Assembly: GCF_001895045.1 (NCBI RefSeq)
Contig: NZ_BDAM01000001.1
Coordinates: 372,001-436,000, forward strand
Reading direction: 5' to 3'
DNA from: Rhodococcus coprophilus NBRC 100603
GTDB taxonomy: Bacteria; Actinomycetota; Actinomycetes; Mycobacteriales; Mycobacteriaceae
Length of the DNA: 64,000 nt
Numbering within the stretch: position 1 is the first letter of the stretch; each line of letters opens with the position of its first letter. The position numbers and the translations under genes were made by a program. Under the pieces are notes generated by a model, which saw nothing but the letters and a program-made list of their open reading frames with translations, was not told where the DNA came from and ran no database searches. This document shows, piece by piece, positions 47,101-57,854 of this stretch.

Positions 47101-47500
47101 GGTCCTCGCCGCGCTGGATCGCGTCGAAGTCGGCGCCGATCAGCTCGATGTCGTACTTCTCGAGGATGCCCTGCTCGGACAAGGCGACGGCGGTGTTGAG
47201 CGCAGTCTGCCCGCCGAGCGTGGCGAGCACCGCGTCGATCGGGGTGCCGTTCGCGGCTTCGGCGGCGATGACCTTCTCGACGTACTCGGCGGTGATCGGC
47301 TCGATGTAGGTCGCGTCGGCGAACTCCGGGTCGGTCATGATCGTGGCCGGATTGGAGTTGACGAGCGAGACGCGCATGCCCTCCTCACGGAGGACCCGGC
47401 ACGCCTGGGTGCCGGAGTAGTCGAACTCGCAGGCCTGACCGATGACGATCGGGCCGGAGCCGATGACCAGGATGTGGGAGAGATCGGTACGGCGTGGCAT
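44153..47500 (-). CDS. carB: Carbamoyl-phosphate synthase large subunit
   Basis: Makes carbamoyl phosphate from bicarbonate, ammonia (from CarA) and two ATP, for pyrimidine and arginine synthesis. The 1115-residue protein has the duplicated ATP-grasp architecture: first half from [21 protein letters not shown], second half from [21 protein letters not shown] at about residue 572, with [17 protein letters not shown] and [17 protein letters not shown] as the paired ATP loops. The C-terminal allosteric domain ends with [20 protein letters not shown] overlaps the carA stop (TGATG). Confidence 0.99.
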   Translation of the reverse strand: MPRRTDLSHILVIGSGPIVIGQACEFDYSGTQACRVLREEGMRVSLVNSNPATIMTDPEFADATYIEPITAEYVEKVIAAEAANGTPIDAVLATLGGQTALNTAVALSEQGILEKYDIELIGADFDAIQRGEDRQKFKDIVAKCGGESARSAVCYTMDEVRATVAELGYPVVVRPSFTMGGLGSGMAYNEADLERIAGGGLAASPTANVLIEESILGWKEYELELMRDGRDNVVIVCSIENVDPVGVHTGDSITVAPAMTLTDREYQKMRDLSIAILREVGVETGGCNIQFAMDPSDGRLVVIEMNPRVSRSSALASKATGYPIAKMAAKLAIGYTLDEIINDITGETPACFEPTLDYVVVKAPRFAFEKFPGADGTLTTTMKSVGEAMSIGRNFAEAFGKVLRSLETKRAGFWTGPEVEGSLDELLKAIETPTDGRIYQVAQAFELGASLEQVFDATKIDPWFLEEIAQIVGLGEKVRTAETFGADELRYVKHHGFSDRQIAALRPAQFADEAEVRALRNELGVHPVYKTVDTCAAEFEAKTPYHYSTYELDPAAETEVSPQPDKPKVLILGSGPNRIGQGIEFDYSCVHAALTLSDAGYETVMVNCNPETVSTDYDTADRLYFEPLTFEDVLEVYRAECESGTVAGVIVQLGGQTPLGLARRLKDAGVPIVGTSPEAIDLAEDRGEFGRVLEEAGLPAAKYGTATTFDGARDIAAEIGYPVLVRPSYVLGGRGMEIVYDEKALENYISRATEISDDRPVLVDRFLDDAVEIDVDALCDGTDVYIGGIMEHIEEAGIHSGDSACALPPITLGRSDIENVRRSTAALAAGIGVKGLLNVQYALKDDVLYVLEANPRASRTVPFVSKATAVQLAKACARVMLGESIAELRASGILPAEGDGSEIPLDAPVAVKEAVLPFNRFRRADGTGVDTLLSPEMKSTGEVMGIDDDFGTAFAKSQTAAYGSLPTSGTVFVSLANKDKRSMIFPVKHLADLGFHIAATVGTAEVLRRNGVPCEHVYKVSEEERPEGAPDVVDRIRAGDIAMVINTPWGNSGPRVDGYEIRSAAVAANIPCITTVQGASAAVQGIEAAIRGDIGVSSIQRMHARVRGAATAGQS

Positions 47501-48684
47501 CAGTTCTTCTCTCCCTCGAGCATGCGGGTGAAACGGTCGAACAGGTAGGAGGCGTCGTGCGGCCCTGCCGCGGCCTCCGGGTGGTACTGCACCGAGAACG
47601 CGGAGCCGTCGGCGAGCTTGACGCCTTCGACGGCACCGTCGTTGGCGCAGGTGTGGCTGATCACGGCGCGGCCGAACGGCGTGTCGAACTCCTGGCCGGC
47701 CTCACCTTCGAGCGCGAACCCGTGGTTCTGCGCGGTGATGGCGATGCGACCGGTCTCGTGCTCGACGACCGGGATGTTGATCCCGCGGTGACCGAACTTC
47801 ATCTTGTAGGTGTTCAGGCCCAGCGCGCGGCCGAGGATCTGGTTGCCGAAGCAGATGCCGAACAGCGGCAGTCCCTGGGCGAGCACCTCCTTGGTCAGGT
47901 GCACAGCCCCGTCGGCGGTGGCCGGGTCACCGGGACCGTTCGACAGGAACACTCCGTCGGCCTTCAGGTCGAGGATGTCGTGAAGCGTCGCGGTCGACGG
48001 CAGCACGTGCACGCGGATGCCGCGTTCGGCGAACATGCGCGGCGTGTTGGTCTTGATGCCGAGATCGATCGCGGCGACGGTGAAGCGCGGATCGCCGCCG
48101 GTGGGTTCGACGATGTACCCGCTGGTGGTACTGACTTCGCCGGCGAGGTCGGCGCCGAGCATCGACGGCTGGCTCTTGACGCGATCGAGAAGCGTGTCGA
48201 TGTCGAGGTCGTCGCCCTTCCAAGCGAGAGCGTCGCCGGAGAACACCCCGGCGCGCATCGAGCCGCGCGTCCGCAGATGCCGCACGAGTGCGCGGGTGTC
48301 GATACCCGCGAGGCCCACGACGTTCTGTCGCGCCAGTTCGTCCTGAAGCGATCCGGTCGCCCGCCAGCTGGATACGCGTCGCGACGGATCGCGCACCACG
48401 AATCCTGCCACCCAGATCTTGGACCCGTCGGCGTCGCCGGTGGGGCCCACCGACTCGTTGTCCTCGTGGTTCCAGCCGGTGTTGCCGATCTGCGGCGCGG
48501 TGGCCACGACGATCTGCCGGTGGTAGCTGGGATCGGTGAGGGTTTCCTGATAGCCGGTCATGCCCGTGCTGAACACGGCCTCACCGAGGGTCTGCCCGAC
48601 TGCCCCGAAAGGCGTGCCACGGAAGACGCGCCCGTCCTCGAGGACCAGCACCGCGGTGCCGGCGCCGAATGTTCCGCCGCTCAT
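47500..48684 (-). CDS. carA: Carbamoyl-phosphate synthase small subunit
   Basis: Glutamine amidotransferase subunit that feeds ammonia to CarB. The 394-residue protein has the N-terminal [33 protein letters not shown] and a class I glutaminase domain with the nucleophile Cys in [12 protein letters not shown] and the His-Glu pair in [11 protein letters not shown]. The ATG is chosen with GGAGA upstream. The frame stays open further upstream into a low-complexity His/Asp-rich stretch, which is not part of the family. Confidence 0.98.
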   Translation of the reverse strand: MSGGTFGAGTAVLVLEDGRVFRGTPFGAVGQTLGEAVFSTGMTGYQETLTDPSYHRQIVVATAPQIGNTGWNHEDNESVGPTGDADGSKIWVAGFVVRDPSRRVSSWRATGSLQDELARQNVVGLAGIDTRALVRHLRTRGSMRAGVFSGDALAWKGDDLDIDTLLDRVKSQPSMLGADLAGEVSTTSGYIVEPTGGDPRFTVAAIDLGIKTNTPRMFAERGIRVHVLPSTATLHDILDLKADGVFLSNGPGDPATADGAVHLTKEVLAQGLPLFGICFGNQILGRALGLNTYKMKFGHRGINIPVVEHETGRIAITAQNHGFALEGEAGQEFDTPFGRAVISHTCANDGAVEGVKLADGSAFSVQYHPEAAAGPHDASYLFDRFTRMLEGEKN

Positions 48685-48802
48685 GCGTTGTCTCCGTTCT
48701 TCTCGACCGCACCAGAACCGGCCGTACGGGCGGAAATCTCGCGTGTCGTGTTCGTCTTCGTGATGTTCGTCGTCGCTGTGATCGTCATCGTCGTTGTGAT
48801 CG

Positions 48803-49303
48803 TCACTTTTCGTTCTCGTCCCGAGTCCATTCCCGAGTCCATTGTGGATAGATCGACTTGTCGTCCCCACGGAAACCCGTGTCGACCTCGGTCCCCGACG
48901 GCAACTGCCACCGGATCACGAGCACGCCGTCCTTCGTCATGACCTTGCCGGCCAAGCCGCGTTCGGTCCGGATCGCCCGGATCGACTCCTGAGGGATCCA
49001 GATGGGCGACGCGCCGTGCCGTTCCACCAGCACGCCCGTCCGGTACCGGCTCAGCTCGGCATTCGCGCGGAACCCGAGGTCGCCCACAGCGATGCGGTCC
49101 TGCCAACTCGGCGCGAGGGTGCTGCCGACGTACAGGCCGGTGCTCGGCTCGATGAGCCGCTCCCCCGGTTCTGCGGGTACGACGGGAAGCTCACCGATCG
49201 CGTCCTTCTGGCGTCGGGCCCGGCCGCGCCAGCCCTTCCACATCAGCAGTACGAGCACGACCCACAACGCCAGGAATCCGACGGTGAGCAGTATCCGGTC
49301 CAT
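48803..49303 (-). CDS. Single-pass membrane protein in the pyr operon (Rv1382-type)
   Basis: A 166-residue protein with one N-terminal membrane helix ([19 protein letters not shown]) followed by basic residues and a soluble, beta-rich domain that resembles a PH-like fold ([20 protein letters not shown] and [12 protein letters not shown]). It sits between pyrC and carA in the same place as Mycobacterium tuberculosis Rv1382, so it is a conserved operon member. Its function is unknown. It begins 9 bases after the pyrC stop. A link to pyrimidine synthesis is only contextual. Confidence 0.8.
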   Translation of the reverse strand: MDRILLTVGFLALWVVLVLLMWKGWRGRARRQKDAIGELPVVPAEPGERLIEPSTGLYVGSTLAPSWQDRIAVGDLGFRANAELSRYRTGVLVERHGASPIWIPQESIRAIRTERGLAGKVMTKDGVLVIRWQLPSGTEVDTGFRGDDKSIYPQWTREWTRDENEK

Positions 49304-49312
49304 CTCGTCTTC

Positions 49313-50626
49313 CTACTTTCCGTCGGTCCGGGGGAACACCGCGCCGTCACGCGCCGTGATCCTGCCGCGAAGCACTGTCGCGGTGACCCGTCCCGGCAAG
49401 GTCATGTCCTGGTACGGGGTGTTGTCTGCGATGCTCGCCAGGTCGGGGCCGTGCACCGTCCACTCGGTGTGAGGATCGACGAGCACCAGGTTGGCGGGCT
49501 CTCCCACCTCGAGCGGACGACCTTGGTCGTCGAGCCCGACGATCTCCGCGGGGCGCTCGCTCATGACTTTCGCCACGCCGCGCCAGTCGAGCAGACCGGG
49601 ACGCACCATCGTCTCGATCACGATGGACAACGCCGTTTCGAGGCCGAGCATTCCGGGACGGGCCTGGGAGAACTCGCAGCACTTGTCCTGCTCGGCGTGC
49701 GGTGCGTGGTCCGTGGCGACACAGTCGATCACTCCGGAGGCGAGCCCTTTGCGCAGCGCCTCGACATCCGAGCGTTCGCGCAGCGGCGGGTTGACGCGGT
49801 TGATGCCGTCGTAGGTTTCCAGCCGCGAGTCGTCGAGCAGAAGGTGATGCGGCGTGACCTCGGCGCTGATCGAAATACCTTGCGCGCGTGCCCATTCCAG
49901 GAGGGACACGGTGCCGGCAGTCGACGCGTGGCAGATGTGCACCCGCGCGCCGGCGTCACGCGCGAGCAGCGCGTCACGGGCGACGATGGACTCCTCGGCA
50001 GCACGCGGCCATCCCGCCAGACCGAGACGCGCAGCCGTCGGCCCCTCGTGCGCGACAGCTCCGACCGTCAGCCTGGGCTCCTCGGCGTGCTGGGCGATGA
50101 GCACCCCGAGTGACGACGAGTACTCCAGCGCGCGGCGCATGAGCAGCGGATCGTCGACGCACTTGCCGTCGTCGGAGAACATCTTGACCTGGCCGACACC
50201 GGAGGCCATGGTGCCCATCTCGGCGAGTTGCTTGCCCGCGAGACCGATCGTGACGGCGCCGACCGGGTGCACGTCGACGAGCCCGACCTCCTGGCCGCGA
50301 CGCCACACGTGGTCGGTGACGACCGCGGAATCGGCGACCGGATCGGTGTTCGCCATCGCGAACACCGCGGTGTAACCGCCGCGCGCCGCAGCGGCCGATC
50401 CCGAGTCGATCGTTTCGGTGTCCTCACGACCCGGCTCACGCAGATGGGTGTGCAGGTCGACGAAACCGGGCAGCAGGACGCGGTCTGTGCCGTCGAGGAC
50501 CTCCACGTCCGCTTCGGCCTCGAGTCCCGGTCCGATGGCCAGGATCTGCTCGTCGCCGAGCAGCACGTCGACCGGCTCCCCCTCGCCGTAGAGCCGGACA
50601 TTGCGGATGAGCACCTGCGGCGTCAC
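49313..50626 (-). CDS. pyrC: Dihydroorotase
   Basis: Zinc enzyme cyclising carbamoyl aspartate to dihydroorotate. The 437-residue class I protein has the metal motif [15 protein letters not shown] (His-x-His), [10 protein letters not shown], the further ligands in AQHAEEP and HICHASTAG, and the catalytic Asp in [13 protein letters not shown]. The position corresponding to the usual carbamylated Lys is hard to fix by eye; [12 protein letters not shown] holds candidates. GTG start; longer frames run into pyrB. Part of the pyrR-B-C operon. Confidence 0.97.
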   Translation of the reverse strand: MTPQVLIRNVRLYGEGEPVDVLLGDEQILAIGPGLEAEADVEVLDGTDRVLLPGFVDLHTHLREPGREDTETIDSGSAAAARGGYTAVFAMANTDPVADSAVVTDHVWRRGQEVGLVDVHPVGAVTIGLAGKQLAEMGTMASGVGQVKMFSDDGKCVDDPLLMRRALEYSSSLGVLIAQHAEEPRLTVGAVAHEGPTAARLGLAGWPRAAEESIVARDALLARDAGARVHICHASTAGTVSLLEWARAQGISISAEVTPHHLLLDDSRLETYDGINRVNPPLRERSDVEALRKGLASGVIDCVATDHAPHAEQDKCCEFSQARPGMLGLETALSIVIETMVRPGLLDWRGVAKVMSERPAEIVGLDDQGRPLEVGEPANLVLVDPHTEWTVHGPDLASIADNTPYQDMTLPGRVTATVLRGRITARDGAVFPRTDGK

Positions 50627-50667
50627 CGGGGCATCTCCTCTTCCATGTGTACTTTCCGAAGCCGCGT

Positions 50668-52252
<1,585 letters not shown>

Positions 52253-52280
52253 ATCGTTAAAGGATGCCTGACAGTCGTCG

Positions 52281-52286
52281 AGCCTA
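52281..52286 (-). promoter_or_regulatory. Candidate -10 element of the pyr operon
   Basis: TAGGCT on the minus strand, about 60 bases upstream of the pyrR start. A start site just downstream would give a leader of roughly 50 bases that includes the PyrR hairpin. No good -35 box is visible. Confidence 0.4.
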
Positions 52287-52377
52287 TCAGCGTGCACATG
52301 CCCGAAAGCACGGTGCGCGGGTGAAGCGCAACACAGACGTCGAGGCATCCCGGCTGGGAAAACGCGGGGAAGCACGC

Positions 52378-52419
52378 GAGCGGGCTCCGGTGGGGACGAC
52401 ACCCCACGGGAACCCGCTC
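52378..52419 (-). terminator. Terminator between nusB and pyrR
   Basis: An 18-bp stem with two mismatches (GAGCGGGCTCCGGTGGGG against its partner) and a 6-base loop, 35 bases after the nusB stop. On the minus strand GCGTTTTCCC follows. It separates the pepQ-efp-nusB unit from the pyr operon. Confidence 0.75.
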
Positions 52420-52453
52420 GACGACAGTGGAACAGCGAAAACGTACCGCCCGG

Positions 52454-52963
52454 TCAGGACTGGTCGGAGTCCTTGTCCTGTGTATCACCGGGAGGCCGCA
52501 CCAGTGTGGCCGCCGCGGCGGCGCGCACCTGGTCCGCGACGGCGACGATCTGCCCGAGGACGCCGTTGACGAACGCCGGGGAATCGTCGGTCGACAACTG
52601 CTTGGCGAGTTCGACGGCTTCGTCGACCGCGACGACCGGTGGCACATCCGTGGCGTGGAAAAGCTCCCACACCGCGATGCGCAGAATCGCCCGGTCGACC
52701 GCGGGCAGCCGATCGAGGGTCCACTCGTGCAAGTGATCGGCGATCACGCGATCGGTCTCGTCGAGGTTGTCGGCGACACCGTTGATGATGGTCTGCGCGT
52801 AGGGCGGCACCGGCGCGACCTGGTCGTCCGCGACGGCAAGTTCTACCCGGTCGGCAGCGAGGTCGACGGGATGGACGTTGCGTGCCTCTGCCTCGAAGAG
52901 CAGATCGACAGCGCGCTTACGGGCCTTGTGACGGGCCCCGAGCTTTTTCTGGGTACCGGACAC
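52454..52963 (-). CDS. nusB: Transcription antitermination factor NusB
   Basis: RNA-binding subunit of the antitermination complex acting on rRNA operons with NusE and NusG. The 169-residue helical protein begins with [21 protein letters not shown], the RNA-contacting segment, and ends with [30 protein letters not shown] plus FVNGVLGQI, all family features (shown here in parts of longer stretches). GTG start directly after the efp stop. Confidence 0.96.
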   Translation of the reverse strand: MSGTQKKLGARHKARKRAVDLLFEAEARNVHPVDLAADRVELAVADDQVAPVPPYAQTIINGVADNLDETDRVIADHLHEWTLDRLPAVDRAILRIAVWELFHATDVPPVVAVDEAVELAKQLSTDDSPAFVNGVLGQIVAVADQVRAAAAATLVRPPGDTQDKDSDQS

Positions 52964-53527
52964 TCAGGAGTTCACTCGCCCCAGGTAGTTGCCGTCACGC
53001 GAATCGACCTTGAGCTTGTCACCGGTGTTGATGAACAACGGAACCTGGATCTCGGCACCGGTCTCGAGCGTGGCCGGCTTGGTGCCGCCGGTGGAGCGGT
53101 CGCCCTGCAGGCCCGGGTCGGTGTGCTTGACGACGAGCTCGATCGTGACGGGCAGTTCGACGAACAGCGGAACGTCGTCGTGCGTCGCGACCTGCACGGC
53201 CATGTTCTCGAGCAGGAACTTCGCCGCGTCGCCGAGCAGCTCGGGGCTGATCGAGATCTGGTCGAAGGTCTGCGAGTCCATGAACACGTAGTCGGTGCCG
53301 TCGTTGTACAGGTACGTCATGTCGCGGCGGTCGACCGTCGCCGTTTCGACCTTGACACCGGCGTTCCAGGTCTTGTCCACGGTCTTGCCCGACGTCACAT
53401 TCTTGAGCTTCGTACGCACGAACGCGGGGCCCTTGCCCGGCTTGACGTGCTGGAACTCGATGATCTGCCAGAGCTGGCCGTCGATCTTCAGAACGAGTCC
53501 GTTCTTGAAATCACTGGTGTCAGCCAC
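52964..53527 (-). CDS. efp: Elongation factor P
   Basis: Ribosome factor that relieves stalling at polyproline stretches. The 187-residue protein has three beta-barrel domains; the tip loop carries Lys32 in [10 protein letters not shown], the residue modified in some bacteria. Other features are [11 protein letters not shown]-like [15 protein letters not shown] and the C-terminal [20 protein letters not shown] start. No modification enzymes (EpmA or similar) are seen nearby. It is adjacent to nusB with no gap. Confidence 0.98.
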   Translation of the reverse strand: MADTSDFKNGLVLKIDGQLWQIIEFQHVKPGKGPAFVRTKLKNVTSGKTVDKTWNAGVKVETATVDRRDMTYLYNDGTDYVFMDSQTFDQISISPELLGDAAKFLLENMAVQVATHDDVPLFVELPVTIELVVKHTDPGLQGDRSTGGTKPATLETGAEIQVPLFINTGDKLKVDSRDGNYLGRVNS

Positions 53528-53561
53528 TTACTTCGCGTCTCCTAGAGTCGGGGAAACCGCC

Positions 53562-54659
53562 TCAAACGACGGTTAATGTCTTGTCGGTGAGCGTGAGCAA
53601 TTCCGGAGTCTGCTCCCGCACCACGAGCGTGTCCTCGATCCGCACGCCTCCGCGCCCCGAGAAGTACACACCCGGCTCGACGGTCACCGCCGCACCGGCG
53701 ACAAGTGTACCGGTCGCCGCTGCTCCGATTCCCGGCGCTTCATGGATCTCCAGTCCCACCCCGTGACCGAGCCCGTGGAGGAACAGATCCGCGTGCCCCG
53801 CGGCGGCGACGACATCGCGCGCGGCGGCGTCCACTGCGGCGCACTCCACACCGGGCGCGAGCGCTTCGCGGCCGGCACGCTGCGCCGTGAGCACCACCTC
53901 GTACAGATCACGCTGCCAGTCGGCCGCGCGGCCCAGCACCAGGGTGCGGGTCATGTCGGAGTGGTATCCGCCCACCTGCGCGCCGAAGTCCAATTTCACG
54001 AAGTCGCCGGAGGCGAGAACGGCACCGGTGGGCCGGTGATGCGGAATCGCCGAGTTCTCCCCCGTCGCGACGATCGTCTCGAACGAGATGCCGTCCGCGC
54101 CGTGCTCGAACATGCGCCACTCGAGATCCCGGGCGACCTGCTGCTCGGTGCGCCCGGGCCGCAGCCCTCCGGCCGCGACGAGATCGGCCAGTGCACGGTC
54201 CGCGACCGCGCAGGCCTCGCGGAGCAGTCCCACCTCGTGTTCGTCCTTGACCATCCGCAGCTCTTCGACGAGACCGGGTGCGGGCACGAATCGCGCGGCG
54301 CTCCCCAATCCGTCCCAGCGGAACCGTTCGTCCACGGTGACGACGTGGCTTTCGAAACCCCACGTAACGGGCGTCCCGGTCGCTGCCGCGACGAGATGCG
54401 CTGCCGAGGCACGCGCGATCTCCGCCCGGAGATCGGGCACCTGCGCGGCGACCTGGGTGACGTAGCGGCCGTCCGTACTGATCACGGTGCGGCCCTCGTT
54501 CGCGTCGTCGTCGGCGGTGACGAGAAGCGCGGCGTTCGATCCCGTGAACCCGGTCAGGTACCGGATGTTGAGAAGATCGGTGACGAGCAGGGCGTCGAGG
54601 TCGCGCTCGGCGAGGAGGGCACGCAGGGCGCGACGGCGGGAGGCGTGATCTGCGGGCAT
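53562..54659 (-). CDS. pepQ: Xaa-Pro aminopeptidase, M24B family
   Basis: Dimetal peptidase removing N-terminal residues before proline. The 365-residue protein has an N-terminal creatinase-like domain (NIRYLTGFTGSNAAL) and a pita-bread catalytic domain with metal ligands in VKLDFGAQVGGYHSDMTRT (two Asp), FLHGLGHGVGLEIHE (His), VTVEPGVYF (Glu) and VRIEDTL (Glu). ATG start. It leads the pepQ-efp-nusB unit and is divergent from the next membrane-protein gene. Confidence 0.95.
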   Translation of the reverse strand: MPADHASRRRALRALLAERDLDALLVTDLLNIRYLTGFTGSNAALLVTADDDANEGRTVISTDGRYVTQVAAQVPDLRAEIARASAAHLVAAATGTPVTWGFESHVVTVDERFRWDGLGSAARFVPAPGLVEELRMVKDEHEVGLLREACAVADRALADLVAAGGLRPGRTEQQVARDLEWRMFEHGADGISFETIVATGENSAIPHHRPTGAVLASGDFVKLDFGAQVGGYHSDMTRTLVLGRAADWQRDLYEVVLTAQRAGREALAPGVECAAVDAAARDVVAAAGHADLFLHGLGHGVGLEIHEAPGIGAAATGTLVAGAAVTVEPGVYFSGRGGVRIEDTLVVREQTPELLTLTDKTLTVV

Positions 54660-54732
54660 TCGACCAACCTACCCCGCGTCCGTGTGTGGGACGAGACACA
54701 CTTTCCGGCCCGCAGCCGTTACTCTCGGGTAC

Positions 54733-55320
54733 ATGAAACCGTGGTTGGTTCGCGGACTGGGGCTTTCCCTCGTCCACGTGATCGTGCGCGCATTGCTCGG
54801 TGTCGCCCTGATGCAGTGGCCGTTGCAGGGGTCGATCCTGCGATGGATGGGCCTGGCCGTCGTCATTCTGGCGGCGATCGTGTGGGCCGGCATCGACGGC
54901 GTCCGCGACCGGCGGGCGAATCCGGACCCCGACGACGGGGAGGACCTGACGATACGGTGGCTCGCCGCGGGCGCGGTCACCGGAATCGTCGCCGGTTTCC
55001 TGACGTGGCTGGTCGACACCCTGACCGACCTCCCGATCGGCGTGAAGTCGCTTCTCTTCGAATTGACGTCGGGTGCCGCATTCACGGTCCTGCTGGTGTT
55101 CCTGCCGGCGATGGCCGCGGTCACCGCGGGCCGATTCCTCGCGGGTCGAGGCGAAAGCAAGCCCGACTCGAGCGATCGGCCGTCCCGGCAGCGGGAGCGG
55201 GAGCCGGAACCCGCGGCGGTGGCGAGCGCACCGTCCGCCGACTCCGCGTGGCGCAGCGACGAGGCACCCACCGAGGTGTTCCCCGCCGTCGACCCACAGG
55301 GCCCGCGCCCCGAGCGCTGA
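54733..55320 (+). CDS. Four-helix membrane protein (Rv2536-like)
   Basis: A 195-residue protein with four hydrophobic segments (about residues 8-28, 38-54, 78-95 and 112-130), followed by a disordered, charged tail of some 60 residues rich in Arg, Glu and Pro. No enzyme motif is visible. A conserved transmembrane protein at this place next to pepQ is known in mycobacteria, and such proteins are annotated as B-4DMT transporters in some databases; transport is unproven. The ATG is preceded by few bases of clear ribosome-binding site. Divergent from pepQ. Confidence 0.75.
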   Translation: MKPWLVRGLGLSLVHVIVRALLGVALMQWPLQGSILRWMGLAVVILAAIVWAGIDGVRDRRANPDPDDGEDLTIRWLAAGAVTGIVAGFLTWLVDTLTDLPIGVKSLLFELTSGAAFTVLLVFLPAMAAVTAGRFLAGRGESKPDSSDRPSRQREREPEPAAVASAPSADSAWRSDEAPTEVFPAVDPQGPRPER

Positions 55321-55399
55321 GCTTCTCGACAGCGCGCCCTCACGTCTCCGGCCCCGGACGATACGAAGGTCCGGGTCGGTCCGCTGTAGCGTCGACCCC

Positions 55400-55837
55400 A
55401 TGAGCAAGCTGGACGAAGTGGGCGAACGCGACGCGTGGCGATGCTGGCTGTGTGACGAACCGGTGGATCCCGCCATGTCGGTCAACGATCCGCGGGGTCC
55501 GAGTGTCGACAGCATCACGACCGCCAAGAAGGGTGCGAAGGGCGGGCAGGAACGGCTCGCGCACCGCGCCTGCAACACCAAGAAAGGCGCGGTCAAGCCC
55601 GTCGTGCCGTGGCCGGATCGGCTGTTCGTCATCGATCCCGCGCCGATCATCGGTGTGGTCGAGCAACTCACCCGGAAGGGCGGCCGCGTGGCCGTCGCGC
55701 GGTGCCCGAGCGAAGCCGACGCCGTCGAGGCCGGCGAGTGGCTCGTGGATCGGCTGTCCCGCCTCGCACCGGGCCTGTCGGTCACGACGCGCATCGATGC
55801 CGGTGGCGGCGGATTCCTTCTGGTCCTCACCACCTGA
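55400..55837 (+). CDS. Zinc-finger/HNH-like small protein with altered catalytic site
   Basis: A 145-residue protein with the spacing of an HNH nuclease: CWLCDEPVD near residue 15, then SVDSITTAKKG where the catalytic Asp-His is expected, and AHRACNTKKGAVKP near residue 55. The catalytic His of the first strand is Ser (VDS rather than VDH), so it is probably an inactive or differently acting zinc-binding fold. The C-terminal half has a separate alpha/beta region (VVEQLTRKGGRVAVARC). No clear operon link; it follows the four-helix protein on the same strand. Confidence 0.55.
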   Translation: MSKLDEVGERDAWRCWLCDEPVDPAMSVNDPRGPSVDSITTAKKGAKGGQERLAHRACNTKKGAVKPVVPWPDRLFVIDPAPIIGVVEQLTRKGGRVAVARCPSEADAVEAGEWLVDRLSRLAPGLSVTTRIDAGGGGFLLVLTT

Positions 55838-55861
55838 CCTCGCCACCCTCGAACATTCCTT

Positions 55862-55915
55862 AAAATACCGTATCGTTCCCTATTGACACAGTAATAGGGA
55901 ACGATACGGTATTTT
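55862..55915. repeat. Perfect 23-bp inverted repeat (operator)
   Basis: Two 23-base arms that are perfect reverse complements, separated by GACACAGT, directly upstream of an HTH gene. The left arm begins AAAATACCGTATCG and the right arm ends CGATACGGTATTTT. It overlaps the promoter elements and is probably the binding site of the HTH protein. Confidence 0.9.
55883..55910 (+). promoter_or_regulatory. Promoter of the HTH gene inside the inverted repeat
   Basis: A consensus TTGACA (55883-55888) and TACGGT (55905-55910) with a 16-bp spacer. The start codon lies 7 bases after the -10, with no ribosome-binding site, so the message is probably leaderless. Confidence 0.7.
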
Positions 55916-55916
55916 C

Positions 55917-56345
55917 ATGGAAGAAACATTGCTCTCGGTCGAGCAGGTCGCCGAACGCCTCGGACTGCACGTGCGCACCGTGCGGAATTACGTCCGCGAC
56001 GGCAAGCTGCCCGCCGTGCGCATCGGCAAGCAGTACCGCATCGCGCAAACCGACCTCGACGCCTTCACCGGCAGGGCGGTACCCGCGCCACCCCGCGAGA
56101 CCGTGCGGAGGCAACGACACACCGACGTCTCGAGCATCGTCGAAATCGATGCCGTGAGCCCGGAGACGGCTCACCGCCTCACCACGGTGCTGATCGCTGC
56201 CGCAGGCACCCATGACGAGGGGCCACGACTGCGGATCGACACGGTCTACGACGAAGAGCGCGGGCGCATGAAAGTCGTCGTCCTCGGGGGGCTCGCCGAC
56301 ACCGCCCGGCTGCTCGACTACATCGAAGGGATCCTCGAGTCGTGA
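55917..56345 (+). CDS. Helix-turn-helix DNA-binding protein (excisionase/MerR-like)
   Basis: A 142-residue protein with an N-terminal winged HTH of the excisionase/MerR type: LLSVEQVAERLGLHVRTVRNYV followed by a DGKLPAVRIGKQYRI wing at residues 29-43. The second half (from about residue 70) is a separate alpha/beta domain with VVVLGGLADTARLLDYI; its ligand is unknown. Its gene follows a perfect 23-bp inverted repeat that contains the promoter, which suggests self-repression. The stop overlaps the next start as GTGA, so it is translated with an alpha/beta hydrolase. Confidence 0.82.
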   Translation: MEETLLSVEQVAERLGLHVRTVRNYVRDGKLPAVRIGKQYRIAQTDLDAFTGRAVPAPPRETVRRQRHTDVSSIVEIDAVSPETAHRLTTVLIAAAGTHDEGPRLRIDTVYDEERGRMKVVVLGGLADTARLLDYIEGILES

Positions 56346-57199
56346 ACGCCATCTACAAATCCGCCACCGCCGCAGAGCAGGTGCAGCAACGCTATCGGGA
56401 ACGCCTCGCGTCGTGGCCGGTGCCCTCCGACCGCGTCCGGATCCCCACCGACGCAGGCGAGACCTTCGTGGTGGTGTCCGGTCCACCGGATGCGCCGCCC
56501 CTGGTGTTGCTGCACGGGGCCGGCGCGAACACTTCGACGTGGCTCGGTGACATCGCCACGTGGGCAAGGAGTTTCCGCACCTACGCCGTGGACCTGGTCG
56601 GCGAACCCGGCCTCAGCGCGCCGACGCGGCCGCGCCTGGACACCGACGGACCTGCCCGGTGGCTCGATCAGGTGCTCGGCGGACTGGGTATCACCACGTG
56701 CGCAATTGTCGGCATGTCGCTCGGCGGATGGAGCGCGCTGGACTACGCGATCCGGCGACCCGGACGCGTGACACGTCTGGTACTCCTCTGCCCGGGCGGC
56801 ATCGGCCGCCCGACGCCTCTGCGCATCCTGCCGGCGATGGCGACGCTGCCGTTCGGAGGGTGGGGCCGACGGCGCGCCGTCGCACAGGTCACGGGCCTGA
56901 CCGGGCCCGAAGCCGCCCCGGTGCTCGACGACGTGGCACACACGTTCGGCGCGTTCCGGCCCCGGACGGAGAAACTCCCGGTATTTCCGGACGATGCGCT
57001 GGGTACCGTGACCGCCCCCGTCCTGGTGGTGGTGGGCGCACGTGACGTCATGTTCGATCCGGGCGAGACCGCGGACCGCGCACGGCGCTGTTTCCCCGAC
57101 GCGGACGTGCACGTTCTCGCCGATGCCGGTCACGCGATCCTCGGGCAGACCGATCGGATCCTCACCTTCCTGAGTCACTCGCACACCGACACGCGGTGA
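56342..57199 (+). CDS. Alpha/beta hydrolase
   Basis: A 285-residue hydrolase with no signal peptide. It shows the oxyanion segment LVLLHGAGANTSTWL near residue 55, the nucleophile serine in AIVGMSLGGWSALDYA (about residue 124), the acid Asp in VVVGARDVMFDPG and the His in LADAGHAILGQ. The substrate is unknown. The GTG start overlaps the HTH stop, so the pair behaves as one unit: the HTH protein may sense a compound that this enzyme acts on. Confidence 0.85.
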   Translation: MNAIYKSATAAEQVQQRYRERLASWPVPSDRVRIPTDAGETFVVVSGPPDAPPLVLLHGAGANTSTWLGDIATWARSFRTYAVDLVGEPGLSAPTRPRLDTDGPARWLDQVLGGLGITTCAIVGMSLGGWSALDYAIRRPGRVTRLVLLCPGGIGRPTPLRILPAMATLPFGGWGRRRAVAQVTGLTGPEAAPVLDDVAHTFGAFRPRTEKLPVFPDDALGTVTAPVLVVVGARDVMFDPGETADRARRCFPDADVHVLADAGHAILGQTDRILTFLSHSHTDTR

Positions 57200-57255
57200 G
57201 TTTCGGGCGCTCCCCCGGTCGGAACACAGGTGACCTTCGTACAGAGGAGACACCG

Positions 57256-57846
57256 ATGACCGGCATGTTCGATCTTTCCAGCGCGACCAGTCGCATGGAC
57301 CGGGTTCTCGACGGGATCAACGACGAGCACCTGCATGCGGCCACACCGTGTACAGAGGCGACGGTCGGGATGCTCGTCGACCACGTGCTCGGGCTGACCC
57401 TCGCCTTCACCGCCGCGGCGAGCAAGGATTTCGAGGGTCTCACCGACGCGCCACCCGCACTCCCGACCGGTGAACTCCAGGACGACTGGAACGATGTTGC
57501 TACCGCGAGACTGAGCGCACTCGCCGACGCGTGGCGTAATCCCGACGCGTGGACGGGCACCACCCGCGCGGGCGGCATCGATCTTCCGGGCGAGGTCGCC
57601 GGGCTGGTCGCACTCGACGAACTCGTCGTGCACGGCTGGGACCTCGCCGTCGCGACCGGGCAGCCCTACGCGTGCGAGCCCGAGGAGATCGCGGCGCGCC
57701 TCGCGTTCGCCGGATCCGTGTCCGACGAACAACGCACGGAGGGTGCGCTGTTCGGCCCCGCCGTCGCGGTACCCGGCGACGCGCCCGCCCTACACAGGCT
57801 GCTCGGACTCACCGGCCGCGATCCGTCCTGGGCTCCAGCGGGCTGA
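57256..57846 (+). CDS. Mycothiol-dependent/DinB-like metal-binding protein (TIGR03086-type)
   Basis: A 196-residue helical protein of the DinB/maleylpyruvate isomerase superfamily, resembling the TIGR03086 group of actinobacteria. Metal-binding His positions are visible in ATPCTEATVGMLVDHVLG near residue 44 and in LDELVVHGWDLAVATGQ near residue 130. Such proteins may act in mycothiol-dependent detoxification, but no substrate is known. The ATG has a good ACAGAGGAGA site; an earlier in-frame start is rejected. It converges on the transglutaminase gene. Confidence 0.75.
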   Translation: MTGMFDLSSATSRMDRVLDGINDEHLHAATPCTEATVGMLVDHVLGLTLAFTAAASKDFEGLTDAPPALPTGELQDDWNDVATARLSALADAWRNPDAWTGTTRAGGIDLPGEVAGLVALDELVVHGWDLAVATGQPYACEPEEIAARLAFAGSVSDEQRTEGALFGPAVAVPGDAPALHRLLGLTGRDPSWAPAG

Positions 57847-57854
57847 GGGAGAGC

